From: Anticarsia gemmatalis
Taxonomy: Eukaryota > Arthropoda > Insecta > Lepidoptera > Erebidae
Assembly (NCBI RefSeq): GCF_050436995.1
Contig: NC_134767.1
Location: forward strand, 5,642,001-5,706,000
Direction: 5' to 3'
Length of the DNA stretch: 64,000 bases
This document shows positions 48,017-61,329 of the stretch, piece by piece (the first letter of the stretch is position 1; the number at the start of each line of letters is the position of its first letter). The notes under the pieces are model-generated. The model searched no databases. It had not been told where the DNA came from and saw only the letters and a list, made by a program, of their open reading frames with translations. The translations under genes and the position numbers were made by a program.

Positions 48017-48328
48017 TTACAAAGTCTGTGAAAAATTGAAGCTATTATATTCAAGGGAAAGTCGCTTCTTTTTGTTCAAAACGCTTTGATCTTGGGATAA
48101 AATCGCGATGAAACACTTATTTAAAGCGCTACTATTATCATCTTTACTTGAGAATATTTTTAAACTGTTATTTTTAGATTCAATGAGTTTTTTAACATTG
48201 TTTGCATGGTGAGATGCGTTTTTAAATCTTTCTTGAAAACGAGCCGTGGTTTTATGTACATTTAAATGCACTTCATATTTCTTTAATTTTGGACTCTTCT
48301 TGGCCTCCTTTGTTCTATTTTTCGTTTA
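48017..48328 (-). pseudogene. Unidentified open frame, possibly a broken exon
   Basis: About 103 codons are open on - from just after a TAA to the stop at 48017. The product is Lys/Asn/Ser-rich (EVHLNVHKTTARFQERFKNASHH...). There is no ATG at its head and no convincing splice acceptor. A Helitron-like repeat starts about 70 bases beyond its 5' side and may have removed the rest. Family unknown. Confidence 0.2.
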
Positions 48329-48398
48329 TTAATGTACTGGTCGGCCCGTGTGATATAATAATTTTATTAATAGAAAAAGAGATTTAGTGGTCTATAAA

Positions 48399-48665
48399 TC
48401 TATACTAATATTATAAAGAGGAAATGCTTGATTTTTTGTTTGTTTGTTTGCATTGAATATGCTCCGAAACTACTGGACCGATTTAAAAAATTCTTTCACC
48501 GTTGGCAAGCTACACTATTCCCGAGTAACATAGGCTATATTTCATTATCAAAAAAAATTGGGATGCTTATTAAAATTTGAATAATCTAACCCAAGGTGTA
48601 AAAAAATTAACAAAAGACTTCCTTCAATCGCGTGCGCTGCGAAATAATCTATAAATAACTAGAAA
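48399..48665 (+). mobile_element. Helitron-like element, diverged
   Basis: An intact TCTATACTAATATTATAAAG start and TTTG run. The interior and 3' end differ from the other copies, so the right boundary is approximate. Confidence 0.45.
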
Positions 48666-49094
48666 TACCTTGCCGATGTTAAATTTCATATCAATTTGTG
48701 TAGTAGCTTAGCGGAAAAACGTAACTTAGATATTATTTATGTCTACAGATGTAAGCGTAAGTAAGCGTACCTATATAATATACGAGTATACATATAGGTA
48801 CTCTTTTCATTACGAAAAAAATTCAAGCCTGTTCATGTATTTATCTTAAACATTTCATTGTTTCTGTCGATCAAAAATTCTTCGTTAAAAAAAGGCAAAC
48901 TTGCAAAGCAACAACACAAATATTTTGTACATTTATTTGAAGAAAAAATATAAAATATTTAAAGTTGAAAACTGCAGTAACATCAATTATAAAAGTTTTA
49001 ACAGAGTTCAACGTTATCGTAGCTCTCAGGACTTAAGCTTTTTGTTTGTTTGGATTACTTATGACGGTATATGCAAAAATATTTACTTTTATTA

Positions 49095-49235
49095 TGATTG
49101 AGGCATGCAAAGTCCCCAACCCGCACTTGGCCAGCACGGTGGACTCAAGGCCTAACCCCTCCCTCATTACGGGAGGAGACCCTTGCCCAGCAGTGGGACA
49201 GTAATGGGTTAAATTTATTTATTTATGACTGAGAA
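49095..49235 (+). mobile_element. LINE 3' tail, best-preserved copy
   Basis: GCATGCAAAGTCCCCAACCC, GCACTTGGCCAGCACGGTGG, CTCAAGGCCTAACCCCTCCC, GGGACAGTAATGGGTT and a (TTTA)n tail. Confidence 0.6.
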
Positions 49236-49291
49236 CTGTTAGAAATTTATCATCATCGTTAAATATGTTTTGACAATCTTTGTATTCTGGA

Positions 49292-49446
49292 GCGTGTTTT
49301 TCTACAGTCGATAACATTACATCACATTTAAAAATGAACTGTAAAATTAGTTCATACGGCACTCGCAAGGGGCGCTGATCAGTTATTCATACAAAATTAG
49401 TTGATAGTTAGCTGGGTATCGAAGATCGATAGCTGAAGTACATCGC
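49292..49446 (-). mobile_element. MITE family, copy
   Basis: CTACAGTCGATAACATTAC start, ACTCGCAAGGGGCGCTGATC core and a TCGATAGCTGAAGTACATCG end. Confidence 0.6.
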
Positions 49447-49899
49447 TTGTCAGTTTAATTTACCAAAAATTGTGCTCGAAATTGCATAGTCTTATAAATA
49501 CTCGTTTTTATATAGTATTTATCATGACAAAAGATAAACTACTACATTAGGGCTTAATCTAAAATAAAAGTTAAGTAATTTGTGGAACTAAGTACATTAT
49601 GCAAGCACAGTAGAATAACCTGAAACCACTGTACAACGTAAACTTTTAATCCGTACTTCACAAAGCTTTTAATTATATCCCACATTAGAAAATGTAAGAA
49701 CATTTTTACAATGAAACAAGCTACGCTGTCAACAAAACAAAAAAATACACAGTACATAATTACATACATGAATTAAGTCTCATTCGTATCCCATATGGGA
49801 TCGGCAGAGACCAGCACTTGCTACGATATTATTATCTTCAAACTTCTTTGCCTTCATTCACGTCCTTATATCTTTTTATACGGTACCGCCGGTTACGAA

Positions 49900-50066
49900 T
49901 ACTGTAGAGCCACAGTATCTATTAAGTATCGGAAGATTGAAATTTAAAATTTAATACAAAAATAGTTTCAACGCCGCCCGCTAGAGGCGCTGAATAGTTT
50001 TTCATACAAAATTACTCGGTAACTAGTCGGTTGTCCATTGTCGATAGTGATAGAGATTCGCAATAC
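49900..50066 (-). mobile_element. MITE family, copy
   Basis: GCCCGCTAGAGGCGCTGAAT core and GGTTGTCCATTGTCGATAGT right part. Confidence 0.6.
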
Positions 50067-50225
50067 TGAACTTTTTAAAGTACATCTTCGATATTATATG
50101 TATTTTTTTCTAGGGCTTCCCCTTCCTACGCATAATTACCCCGTTATAAAACCACCCTTGAAATGTCAGCTCAAACAAAAGCTGGGAAATTTTATTAAAC
50201 CCGCCGTTCTGGGTGAAATTAATTT

Positions 50226-50300
50226 GGACTGCCTCTGTGGCACGGACGGTAGTGTATCTAGCTGCTGATCATGAAGTCTGGGGTTCCATTCCTTTTGGTC
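50226..50300 (+). mobile_element. tRNA-like SINE head, second type
   Basis: GCCTCTGTGGCACGGACGGT, TGCTGATCATGAAGTCTGGG and GTTCCATTCC resemble the A- and B-box head of the copy at 39455. Confidence 0.4.
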
Positions 50301-50596
50301 TTTTCTAATTTGTTTTGGAATATTTCTTCATATAATCATAACTTTGTATTGCTTCGATACATCATTGTAATAACAGTACAGGTACTCAAGTCTTTACTTA
50401 TCCCCAATATTTTTTGTCATAAACTATTGACGGACAGGATTTTTTTGATAATATACCTACTAACTAACAATCTAAAAATAAATGGCAATAGGCTCGCTCC
50501 CGATGTACTAACATTGTCAATGGCGAAACGTGGGTGTATAAATACATCTCTGTCTGTACCTTTGGCTATAAAAGACATTATATTATGTATATAAAT

Positions 50597-50918
50597 CAGC
50601 TTAGCCTTTCTTCCAAACGATGTTGGAGTCGGCTTTCAGTCTCACTGGATGCAGCTAAATACCAGTGTTTTACATGGAGCGAATGCCTATCGGACCTCCA
50701 CAACCCAAAGACCTGGGATATAACACGATACACTTCGGTAAGACTGGTTGTCAGACTGTCAAGCTTTTGCCTAATATTAACGACTGTCAAAGATCTTCGA
50801 AAATGACAGCCGGGACGCACAATTTAACGTGCCTTCCGAAACACGGAGAAACTCGATATGTGTATAAGGTCAACCTCGACAAGCGTAGCTTTACCTGAGA
50901 GATCGATCCGCGCGTATG
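50597..50918 (+). mobile_element. ~350-bp SINE-like dispersed repeat
   Basis: Starts CAGCTTAGCCTTTCTTCCAA; same blocks as 38173-38521. The overlapping open frames on both strands here are repeat shadows. Confidence 0.6.
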
Positions 50919-52017
50919 CATATTATGTTTGTATGTATGTATAAAAATTAATCGGACATCTACAGTACAGGGTTATTTCGTGGTACAAAACAGTCGGGTT
51001 TTAACCCATCTGCGGGACACACATCTGTAACGATCGGTGACAGAAAATCAATTAGGTTACGCCCGTCAAAATGAGGTTCGGAGTCCGAGACTTGAATGAC
51101 GGGTTGAAGAGTGATTTCCTGTTTCAATCGCTGTTTTGAACGTGTCTTTGTATACTATATTTACGCGAATTGATACTGTGTTGTTGCTAATTAAAATTAA
51201 GTTGTTATGGACGTGTAAATTGCATTTTATTTTTTTTATTTTTCGATTGTTAGTTACACTATATTATCAAAAAATCCTGTTCGTCAATAGTTTATGACAA
51301 AAAATATTGGAAATAAGTGAAGACTTGAGTGCTTGTATCATGATTATAGGCTGTATCGAAGCAATACAAAGTTATGTTTATATTGAGAAATATTCTAATA
51401 CAAATTCGAATAGACCAAAAGCAATCGCACCCAAGCCCTAATGATCAGCAGTTGGATAAGTTACCACTCCTTAGAGGCAGTAGTCCATTACGTAGCCTTT
51501 AAAAACACGAACCATTCGTTTTTTAAACGAGTACACAATCAATAAATTCCAACGGCATACTCCTAAACTTTTACTATGACCTGAGAACCGCCACTTCAAG
51601 AGAGTTTTAATTCTTACAAATTGTCGCAAAGACATGGCCTTCTTCCGCACTGCGGCGTCGAAAGACCAATTTATGACGTCATTCCTACTGTTACGGTTAA
51701 TAAAATGTTCGACGAAATGGCTTTTATTGATCATCATTTCTTTTTATATACGCAGTATCATTATTTCTGATGGAGTGTGGTTGCTTCCGAACTTCGGGAT
51801 GCGTTAAAGGGATTTTGTTAAAATGCTTACGATTCAATCGAAATTAATGTGAATACACCGATAGATAAGCTCTAAGCTCTTAGTATAGCGACATACTTGT
51901 GCAATGTTTGACGTCGAACGTTCGGCTCAACGCGCTTGCTGTCTTTTAAGTCACTTATGACACATGCGTCGAAATTACGTCATACCCTCATTGAAGCACC
52001 GAAGCTTCAGTCGTCGA

Positions 52018-52262
52018 AGGTTTGGCAGGTATGTCTCTAGACTTACTGAAAGGCTTTTTTTAAAGACAACTCCCGCACTTAGAGTTCCTATTGTGTCGCG
52101 GGGACTTTTACAAACATACAAACAACGGACACAAAGCTCAACCAGACCCGAAACAATTTTTGTGGATCGCACAAATAATTGCTCCGTGTGGGAATCGAAC
52201 CCACGACCTCCCGTTGCAGTAGTATCGGCGTGGTGACCTAAACCACTGCGCCACGGAGGCAG
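52018..52262 (-). mobile_element. tRNA-derived SINE
   Basis: Read on -: GCCTCCGTGGCGCAGTGGTT (A-box region), GTGGGTTCGATTCCCAC (B box and a perfect T-arm), CACGGAGCA, then a shared SINE body to about 52018. The D/anticodon arms do not fold properly, so it is not called a tRNA gene. Confidence 0.6.
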
Positions 52263-52769
52263 TCAGGTAAAAGTTGTAGAATACCAAGACTTATAGCATA
52301 TTTTGTATACAACACGATTCTATAAAATACACGTAAAAATCTATTCCGAAGTACATTTTTCACTCTGTCGCCAATATTGCTGATAGAAAAAGTGCAAAAA
52401 CTGTGGATTAAAAAGCAAAACAGATTGGAAAAGGATAGTTAAATGTGTCTTATTGCTGCTAATCCGACGAGAGGGAAGCGTAAAGCGAGATGTAGATGTA
52501 CAAACCGAATAGCGGCGTGGTACAAATGAATAGATAATTCTATTTGAACACACAAAACAAGACTCAACCAACACTTGAACATAATTTGCTTTGAGGAGTG
52601 TACCTGTTACACTGACGAATTTTATGACCGTGCTATGGATGTTTTAGATAGAAAATATAATTTGTGAATTAAAAGCAATGCCTTTCAAAGTCGCTGTAGC
52701 TTTCAATATTTCGTTTAATCTGGCTTCACCCAGGTTACACAGGGTTACCTTTAACAAAGTATGTACTAA

Positions 52770-52886
52770 AACTTTGTGTCTGTCTTGCCGTATGAAATTT
52801 AAACCAACAGATTTTGAGTTGATCGCAAACAAACAAATAGACAGACAGACGCGGCCGGTAACTTTGTCTTATAACATGTAGTGACT
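52770..52886 (+). mobile_element. Degraded Helitron-like tail
   Basis: It ends in GATCGCAAACAAACAAATAG, ACAGACAGAC and GGTAACTTTGT, typical of old Helitron-class repeats in moths. No clean termini. Confidence 0.3.
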
Positions 52887-54361
52887 ATTCAGTAATTAAT
52901 GCGCACATTTACAAGTATTTTGTCTTGGCGTATGCAATGTTTCATTACGACCAATAATGTCATGTATTATGCACGCACTGTCAATATTTTTGCTGAAGAA
53001 CGCTTATATAATGTAATGTTCTAGTTTAAAGCTTATTACCGTGCCTGACGGTGTAATGCCTCCTTTAAACACTCTATTCATTTTAAACACCTTGTTTCTA
53101 TCAAATACGTAGGTTTTCTAACGATACAAACAAACGGCCATTGTTTTCTAAATTACTTCCGCGCGAATGTATTGTTTGAACAATCAAATGATTCGTGGAA
53201 ATTGTTCTATCTATTTGCCTCGTTTCACAATAAGGGAAGGAATTAAAGCACAAACTACTGAAATAGCACTTTTGTTATCATTCGTAGAAATGTACGAGTA
53301 TATTTAGATATAACTCATTATTGTTGTTGAAATCACAGCTGTAGTTGTCAAAATCACAGTGAAAGGAACTATTTTCGGTAATTATTTGCAAGAGCTTGAA
53401 TGAATTGATGTAGTTATTTGACAGTAGCGCTAGTTCTTACACTCGGTGCTTTCGAATAGCGAATTCTCTCGATAGTTACTCTACTAACGACGACTGTGTT
53501 AGGAAAACGCCAGAATAGTATTAAAGATTTTTAATACATATTATACTATTTCGTCGTTTTTATTTCATGATTTGAATTTGTAATAAAACTATTACATAAG
53601 TTTAAAATTTTCATGTGCATTCGTTTCTAAGTCACATCTTTGTTATACATTAGGTACATGTAATTCTAACAGTAAAAATTAATCCAGTAATACATCTAAT
53701 ATTATCGATTCCAAAATCAAAAACAACCTTAGCAAAAGTTATCAAAACCAATTGTAGATGTACAATTAAATTTAAATTATATGTGCAATTTGTAAATATG
53801 CAATAATATGCATTATTGTAAATCTCTCTGCAATCACTTTGTTCTTAAATAAACATTTATCTTATCATATCTTTATCTTATCCAAATATACCAATATTTT
53901 GTGTAGAAAAATGTGCCAATACACACAACAACGTTTAAAATTACGAGTATTTTGACACGCTTATTTTATTTTTATGACATTTATAACAATACACTTCTAT
54001 ATAGGGCATTTGTCTGTACGTCATTTCTCGAACTAGGCCACTGTTAGATCTCAAATTCAGTCCAAGACGTATGTCAGGCGCATACAATTTCAGTCTGAAT
54101 GAGAATGACAGGTTGTATTGTGTCCGATGGTCATGGTATTGATCAGTTTCAATATAATCTAACGGCCTATAACTTCAGTAATGGTTGAGAGCCTATATAG
54201 GATTGAGAAGCCACCTACAGAGAAATTGATAAATTGATCAAGTAGAAATTTGCTAGCAGTAAAGTCTATTGAGATGTTGGTAGATGAAAATTGAGTAACT
54301 ATTCGGTGTCTCCATAAAAGTGCAATTTATAACATTTATTGTAATTTTGTTTTTGGTTGAG

Positions 54362-54439
54362 AAAGACGACGTCAAGGATAGGGCGAAGTGGAGGAAGAGT
54401 GTAAGGAATGCTGACCCCACTACCATATGGGACGGTTAG
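54362..54439 (+). pseudogene. LINE ORF C-terminal fragment
   Basis: 26 codons reading KDDVKDRAKWRKSVRNADPT...WDG and stop. The DRxxWRxxxRxADP ending is typical of reverse-transcriptase ORFs of several insect LINE clades. Only the tail remains. Confidence 0.5.
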
Positions 54440-55645
54440 CCAGGAAGAGGGACAGACAGAGAGAGAAAGAGTAAATATGGCTACTTTAAAATTCTCCTGT
54501 TGTAACGAGTAAAGAAAAAATATTAAAAATAAAAACCTGCTATAATTAATGGACATTCCATTCTATTAATCCTGACTCTACAAATTTCCTAAACGCATCA
54601 ATATTATTTGCTTGATATTTCCTGACGGCTGCAGGTGGATTTATACAAAAAATTCATCAATTTATTTTGAGCTTACTATATTTTCATAGGGACAAAAATA
54701 TTTGATTAGGTGTTGGACAATACAACTTAAGATTACCCCATGCTTCGTTCTTACTCAAAATTGTTTATTTAACCACCATCTGTACTATATTAATACCAAA
54801 CACTAAACTTCAATACTACGGAAATAGCAAATAACAATTTGTACTAAAGGTTAAAGCGAAATTCGGCAACAATTTTACGAACGACCGTATTATCTATCCA
54901 CGTCGTAAATTTGTCCAAATTGTACTCTAAACTAGCGACAATCTATTAACGAAAGTCTGTGGGGTTCAAACAAATTGTGGGGCAAGATCGCCCGCATCTA
55001 AGTTCTGCTTATGTTGCAGTTTAGGGACGAAAACCGCCGTCTCATCGTATTTCTAGCTTCGGTATTGACGTTATCTGTGTTCTAATGCATTATTATTGTA
55101 AAACGTGTGTCGTAGAGGTAACCCTTTATTATTGTTTGTATGTTTAGACTGGAGTTTGTTAACTGGTGATACTGGTAAAACTGATAATTTATGCAACAGG
55201 TCTTGCTTCTCTTTATAAATTGTAAATGCGAAAATAAATCACACATTTTAGAAACATCTAAATTAGATAGTATGTGTTGAGTGGATAGTATTCAGTAGGT
55301 AGAAATAATATAACTAACCGAATCTTAATACTTGTCTGCAACACGTCCTAATCTTAGTTACTTAACTCACTTCGCCACCAATTTGTAGTTATACCTTATA
55401 TTGTCCCATGTATTAATTGCTTTCACTGAGCAAAGTGGGGGCGTTTTAGTTGATTTATGTTATAGCCACCTTACTTCAGTAAAAGCTTGTGTTTAAATAC
55501 TTAATGAACACCTGTAGTACAAAATTACACTAAAATATTAAAATGGAATTGGTGAAAAAAAAAAACGATTTTAATTAGAAACAAATTCACAAGAAAACCT
55601 ATTAATTAGAAATAAAAAAAAACAATTTCCTTATATCAGGGGGGC

Positions 55646-55770
55646 GATCGACAACTGGCTAGCTATCGAAAAATGTTGTATGAAAATCTGATCAGCGCCT
55701 CTAGCGGGTACCGTAGGAACTACTTTTTCAATATATTATAACATTTTTAGCGGTCAAACTGTCGCGCTAC
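55646..55770 (+). mobile_element. MITE family, left end truncated
   Basis: Starts GATCGACAACTGGCTAGC, core GCGCCTCTAGCGGG, end GTCGCGCTAC. The far left terminus is missing. Confidence 0.6.
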
Positions 55771-56214
55771 AGGAAAACAACAGAAATAACTAGTTTGGGT
55801 CTTCATTATCAGCTTAAAAACGCACAAAGAAAAGAGAACAATAATAATTTATCTTAAATGTCTTGCACTGAATTAGTATTTTGATCAAAACTGATAAGAT
55901 TACTTTGTGACCCCTAATAAGTGGTTCCAAAAATCTCTTATCAACCGCTAAGTTTTACAAGTCCTTTCAACTTTGCCATTAAATTTGTCTACCCAAGAGC
56001 TATATTAAGATTAAAATCTGTTAATCCAGCTCTCTTAAGGAGGATAATGATAAAAACGTTAAAATTGCGGGGCCTTATAATTTTTTTAGAGGAAAAAAAT
56101 TAAGCTTGGGAAACGCTTGAACTGTTAAAGGAAGATTTTACGGTGATTTGAGATATATAATAAAGGGCGTTTAATCCTCTCAAGGTGGCCCTTAGAGATA
56201 ATATTGGTGGGAAA

Positions 56215-56465
56215 TCTGTTTTATGAAGCGCTCATAGACAGTTCCGCTTACCGGTCGCTGAACGATCTTCGGGTTCAGCAACCCTTGTTGAGGTCATTCT
56301 ATAGGTAGATAGCCGTTTGATGATATTTGTACTGACCATCTCTGTGCTTCAAAGAGTAGGTAAAAAGGCGGTCCCGGTTGTTGTCAGTTCAAGTGCCTTT
56401 CGTTTGGATTGAATAATTTTGACGCTAGATGGACTACTAACGTACGTTTAATGGATGAGTGGATC
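56215..56465 (+). mobile_element. 5S-rRNA-like SINE, diverged
   Basis: CGGGTTCAGCAACCCTTG...TAGGTAGATAGCCG, body GGTCCCGGTTGTTGTCAG, tail TTTTGACGCTAGATGGACTA. The same order as the copies at 7560 and 39150. Confidence 0.4.
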
Positions 56466-56564
56466 GAGAGACTTCATGGAACAAGTTTAGTGTCACTGTA
56501 GGAAAGCTACATACATAAATAACATCACACTTATTATATGCGAAGGTGTATACCTCGTCTACAA

Positions 56565-56731
56565 GTAGCTCGATTCTCTACTACTATCCTCTATCGACAA
56601 CCGGCTAGCTATCGATAAATTTTACACGAAAATCTGTTAAACGTCTCTACCGGGCTCAGTAAGAACTATTTTTCAATACATTCTAAATGAAAAACTGTCG
56701 ATACTCGACATTACAGACTATACAGTAGCGC
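56565..56731 (+). mobile_element. MITE family, first of an inverted pair
   Basis: Full left end GTAGCTCGATTCTCTACTAC. Its right end overlaps the next, inverted copy. Confidence 0.7.
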
Positions 56732-56897
56732 GATTCTCCACAGTCGGTACTGTCGAGTATCGAAATTTTAACATTTAGAATGTACTGCCAAAATATTTCC
56801 TACGACACCCGTCAGAGGCGCTGATCAGATTTTCATACAAAATTTCTCGATGACAGGTCGGTTGTCGGTAGTCGATAGTGATAGAGAATTGAGCTAC
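56725..56897 (-). mobile_element. MITE family, second of an inverted pair
   Basis: From GTAGCGCGATTCTCCACAGT to GATAGAGAATTGAGCTAC. It shares the terminal bases with the previous copy, so the two are joined tail to tail. Confidence 0.7.
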
Positions 56898-59800
56898 AGA
56901 ACTGCGCTACAGAGTCTACAGACAAAGTAAGTAAATAATCGATATTTTTCCTTCTTTAACAAATTGCATTAATAAATGCAAAACCATTTTCAGTGAACGT
57001 TAATCAAGGTAAAATAATAAAACGAAAACAAAAGTAGTAATAAATAAAATGTCGTGCTTAAACTAAAATAAATCAGCTCTAGTTTTCATTTGAAGAAAGC
57101 TTTGTTTAGTTTTATTACGTTCCTACTTTAATTGAAGTTTAGTTCAGTGGTGCAGTAGTATTAAATGTAAAAAAGTTTGTTAACTCCGAAATGAGTTATG
57201 AAGATTATTTATGAATGAGCTGAGTTTTATTTAAAACTATGATATCTAGTTTTAATTTTGTAAGTTTTGGGAAAATGTAGCTAAAATTTACACTTTATAA
57301 GCTTGCTTAGTGCCCATGTGAAACAACTCTAAATGGATCCTGGTCTTAATAATACATATTTTAATACTTTTTCTGGGGTCGGTGTCAAATTGTACGCACG
57401 CTTCCAAAAAAAAAAAATGGTGAATTGATCAAATTCTTTTCAACGTCACGAATAGAAAAAATAATAAAATAACAATAATAGTTTAAGTAAATAGTACTGC
57501 GCTCATAATAAGTGGGAATCGATGGCTTAAAGAATAGCTATTTGATTCATCAATTTTCGTTTAAGGAACATATCTTTCGGTCTGGTTTTTATTTAGCATT
57601 CTCTTTTATTTTATTATGGAATGATACTATTATTATGCACACAAATTGTAACTTTAGCAATGAAAGTGCAATGTACGATGATGAGTAAAACCTTCCGATT
57701 TCGGTCGCATAATAATCGTGGTTTTCGATCCGTAGCTATAGAGTAGAGAGTTTTTCAATTACTTAAGAGTAGCCATGACTGGCTGTATCGAATCGTAAAG
57801 GCACTCTCAGATAAACCTTAGAACAGATTATTGTGATAAAATGTGCCGAATAAGGACTGGAAACAAACAAAACCTACAAACCTACTACAATAATATAGAG
57901 AAGTTACTTAATTTGTATATCTCTAAAACTACTTGACCATAGTAATATTGTTTTTGTAATCATGTTCATTAATGCTAGGCGTTAATAGAACATTAAAACC
58001 TAAGAAATAGATGACTTATGTATAATATTGTGTATGTACTTATATTTTTTAAATTTGTAACCTTTTTTCTTGGAGGGGAAACCACTATGTACGTAATACT
58101 ACGCTATTACTATTTCATAAATCTATTTATTATGAAACCACAATCATAAAAAATACTTTATATTAAAAATAGTAGAAGTACGTTCAACAAACGACCCTTT
58201 TTTTTTTTTTTTTTTTGGTAGATCTAAATTAGCTGTTTCTTTCACATTTGAATTAACTCATGTTTCGTCCTCTTACATAATACATTATAGTCTGAGTTCA
58301 CCTTAAAAGATCACATCAAGCCTTTGAACCCAGGTCGTTCACTGCACGATGGTTGAAAAATCAAATTTGATTAAATAGCTTTGCCAGTACTTCATTTTAC
58401 GTCTGCGAGGTAAACACGAATAGAACTTAAAAATTTAGAATCAAATCTGTTTATGTCTTCGAGTTTGTGAGTTCATTGACATTTAGTTCAAAACATGTTG
58501 TCGTTTAGTAGAATAGCTTAATTTTATAAAATAGACTTGATACAATGCTGATTCATGTCTGCAAAATGAATTGTGACACGAAGGGAATTAGGGGGTCTGT
58601 TATTTTTTATATAAGGCGTAGAATGCTTTAGGATCGTTGTTTAAGGGATCTTATTTATTAACCGGTTTTATGGATAGTCGATAGCGTAAGTGCACAAATG
58701 TGCGAATAGAGGTTTCGGAGCTATAGAAAGATGAAATCGTAGACTTTCTTGCAGGAGCACGTGAATCAGCCGCATTACATTACATTGTAAATCGTTTGGG
58801 GATTGAAAAGGATTGTCTTGAGTTTTTTGCGTGACCTTCTCATAAAATCCTTCAGGTTTCGAGCGAGAGTGGTAGATTCCGTAATTATAACAACTATTAC
58901 AGGCGTCAACGTCACGAATAACTAAATATTTTGATTTTCACCTATGTAGTTCTAATTACAAGCGGTGTTCTGTGAAAGTACCTAGCTCATGGAAGCAAAG
59001 TTAACGTTAAGTTTCAAAGGTATATAAATTACGATTATATCCACGATAACACTACATCGTTCCTTAAACTATACCAAAACAGCTCAATGCACAAACAGCA
59101 GACAAAGCCCTCCAATAAATATGACCTACTTCAAACAAAGAACCGTTTTAAGCTTGCATTCAAAATGAGAGTGTGTCGTCATGAATTGTAAAGCACCCTT
59201 TACATCATCATACAGTTACATTAAGGGTTTAGTTTACCGGCACTATCCTATCCCTCTAATGTGTAAAGGTTCTAAGTGAAAGCCGCCACAAGGGTCGCTT
59301 GACATGACTTGCTGGACTTTGAGTTATGGTACAAGTTGAAGTCTTTAGAGCATTTTGACACTGAGAATCTGTGGATTATCTAATACAATTTGAGAAGCTT
59401 AGTTCCTAATGGCCTGATCTATGAATCAAACGCAAGAACTGGTGTTCAGCAGTCGTACACACTATCGCCTAGACCGCAGAAGCAGTCTAGTCTTCTAAGT
59501 CTGGACAACATCTATTTGGTAACTTTTTTCTGTCTGAAACCTTGGTCTACTCGTATACACCTGTGAAACTAAACAGAATACGAGATTGAGGTTTTACCAA
59601 ACATTGATGCGCTTGACAAGCAATTTCTGCTTATAGATTTCTTTCGTAGATCTATCACATTTTATATGCAATCAACATGCTTTACCTAGACTTCACGCCA
59701 ATAAGTTAGCGGTTATTTAGTAATGAAGTTATTATATTATATGCTTTTGGATATAACCAAGACAGTTTAATATTCCACTAAGTAAAAACACCTAATATTA

Positions 59801-61329
59801 CTATCGCTTATGACATGAACCGTTTGAGAAAAGGTTGGACATTACAGACACTGCGTCCACTTTCACACCAAGCCGATACTGAAACGGATGTTATTTAGTA
59901 ATTTATTTGCACAATGATTCTACGTTTCGCTTCTGCTGAGCTATATTCCATAGTTTATATTTCTCATCCATATATGAAAAGTTATGTGAGACATTTTAAT
60001 TTTAAATGTACTTAACTAAGGCACTGCGGTAGCACGATTCTGTCAATCGGTACTTTGGAGTATCGAGATTTCGACAATTAAAATATACTGTAAAAATAAT
60101 TTCTAATATAGTTCTTTCAAAGTGCTGTAGAGGCGTTAATCATAACAATCATATATTTTTAGAACAACATTTCTTCCCGCATCTCGAAACTGAATCGTGT
60201 GTATATTGTGTTTAATGCACTTGATACTCTCACTTTGTTATACGGATATTAGCCAGTATGGTAGCACTGAAGTGCGTTATCCCACCCGGTCAGGTTAAGC
60301 CACCTATTTGAAACTAGAGTATAAGTTCAAATATACTGGTCTAAGCTAATACTGTAGCGTACTCCAAATGTTTAGTGCAAGGACTTTCTAGATTTCCCAA
60401 ATGTGCTTTAGCACTAGCAGTTCACCCTGGTTTTGCTCGAGTTTTTTTAATCTACATAAGTATATAATTGTTTTGCGTATGTCCATTGTCAATCATTTCA
60501 TATTAAATTATAGTTACGTGCAAAAATATTATCAGTCATAATTTTATGTAAAAAAATATCTATTTTAGTAATGCAGTCAACAGTAAAATGGGCAATGCTT
60601 GCAAAAGTACGATGCACTTAGTAAAAAGTTGTAATTTTGCTTTTTTGATTATTGTTGAAAAAAGTACAGTGCACACGTATTTTTATTTAGACTTTTCGAA
60701 AGATGAAGGATTTTTTTAAATACAATGCTTTGATGCTGCTTTGAAATACACCAAACCATTTTACCTAACACAATATCAACTTGAAATACAGCTGAATAAT
60801 CACAATCAGGAAGCGAAACGTATTAATTTGTTGCGCGTAACATGTTTATCATTATGTTTTATGAGGGGTGAAATTAATTAAATTTGCTCTGTGCCTTTCA
60901 TAATTGTTGGCCTCCATTTTAGTGGAGTGGGTATAATAGTAGCTGATTGTGGTCCCTACTGAAAATACAGATGAATTTTAGAGGTAGTTCTTCAAGGGAA
61001 TTATGAATTTAGTTCTTAGTATCGTGGTAAAGTTGTAAATGAAATATAACGTAAATATGAAATAGCAACCGTGTAATGGTAATAGTTCTTACAAAAATAT
61101 AACTTAAGTAACTTGCTGAATAAACGTGACAATAATTTATGTTTAGAAATTACGCATTTATGGGATCTCTCAAAATCCAATCTCAAAAGCTAGATTTAAA
61201 GGCCAAATTTAAATAAGACCAACAGGAATGCACCAATTTTTAAATAAAAACTACCCAAAATTGGTAGACCCAATAAAACTTATGATTATGGTGGCAAACA
61301 TACAAAAATACGGACGCACTAAAAACCTC
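56898..61329. other. Intergenic, only one MITE recognised
   Basis: Long AT-rich stretch. A GC-richer patch at about 59150-59340 has no convincing frame. Confidence 0.45.
60029..60165 (-). mobile_element. MITE family, truncated copy
   Basis: GGTAGCACGATTCTGTCAATCG start and TAAAATATACTGTAAAAATA. The core is rearranged and the far end lost. Confidence 0.5.

Larger units (their letters stand above)
50919..54361. other. Intergenic apart from SINE and Helitron debris
   Basis: One + frame from ATG 51633 (57 codons, with a hydrophobic LLLIIISFYIRSIII stretch) is open but unrecognised. The rest is AT-rich. Confidence 0.35.

Noticed and set aside
51633..51806. 57-codon + frame with a hydrophobic segment (MAFFRTAASKDQF...)
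   Set aside because: An overlapping - frame is equally open and there is no promoter, splice or family support.
52184..52262. Possible tRNA gene
   Set aside because: B box and T-arm are perfect, but the acceptor has a mismatch, the D and anticodon arms do not fold, and the sequence continues into a shared SINE body.
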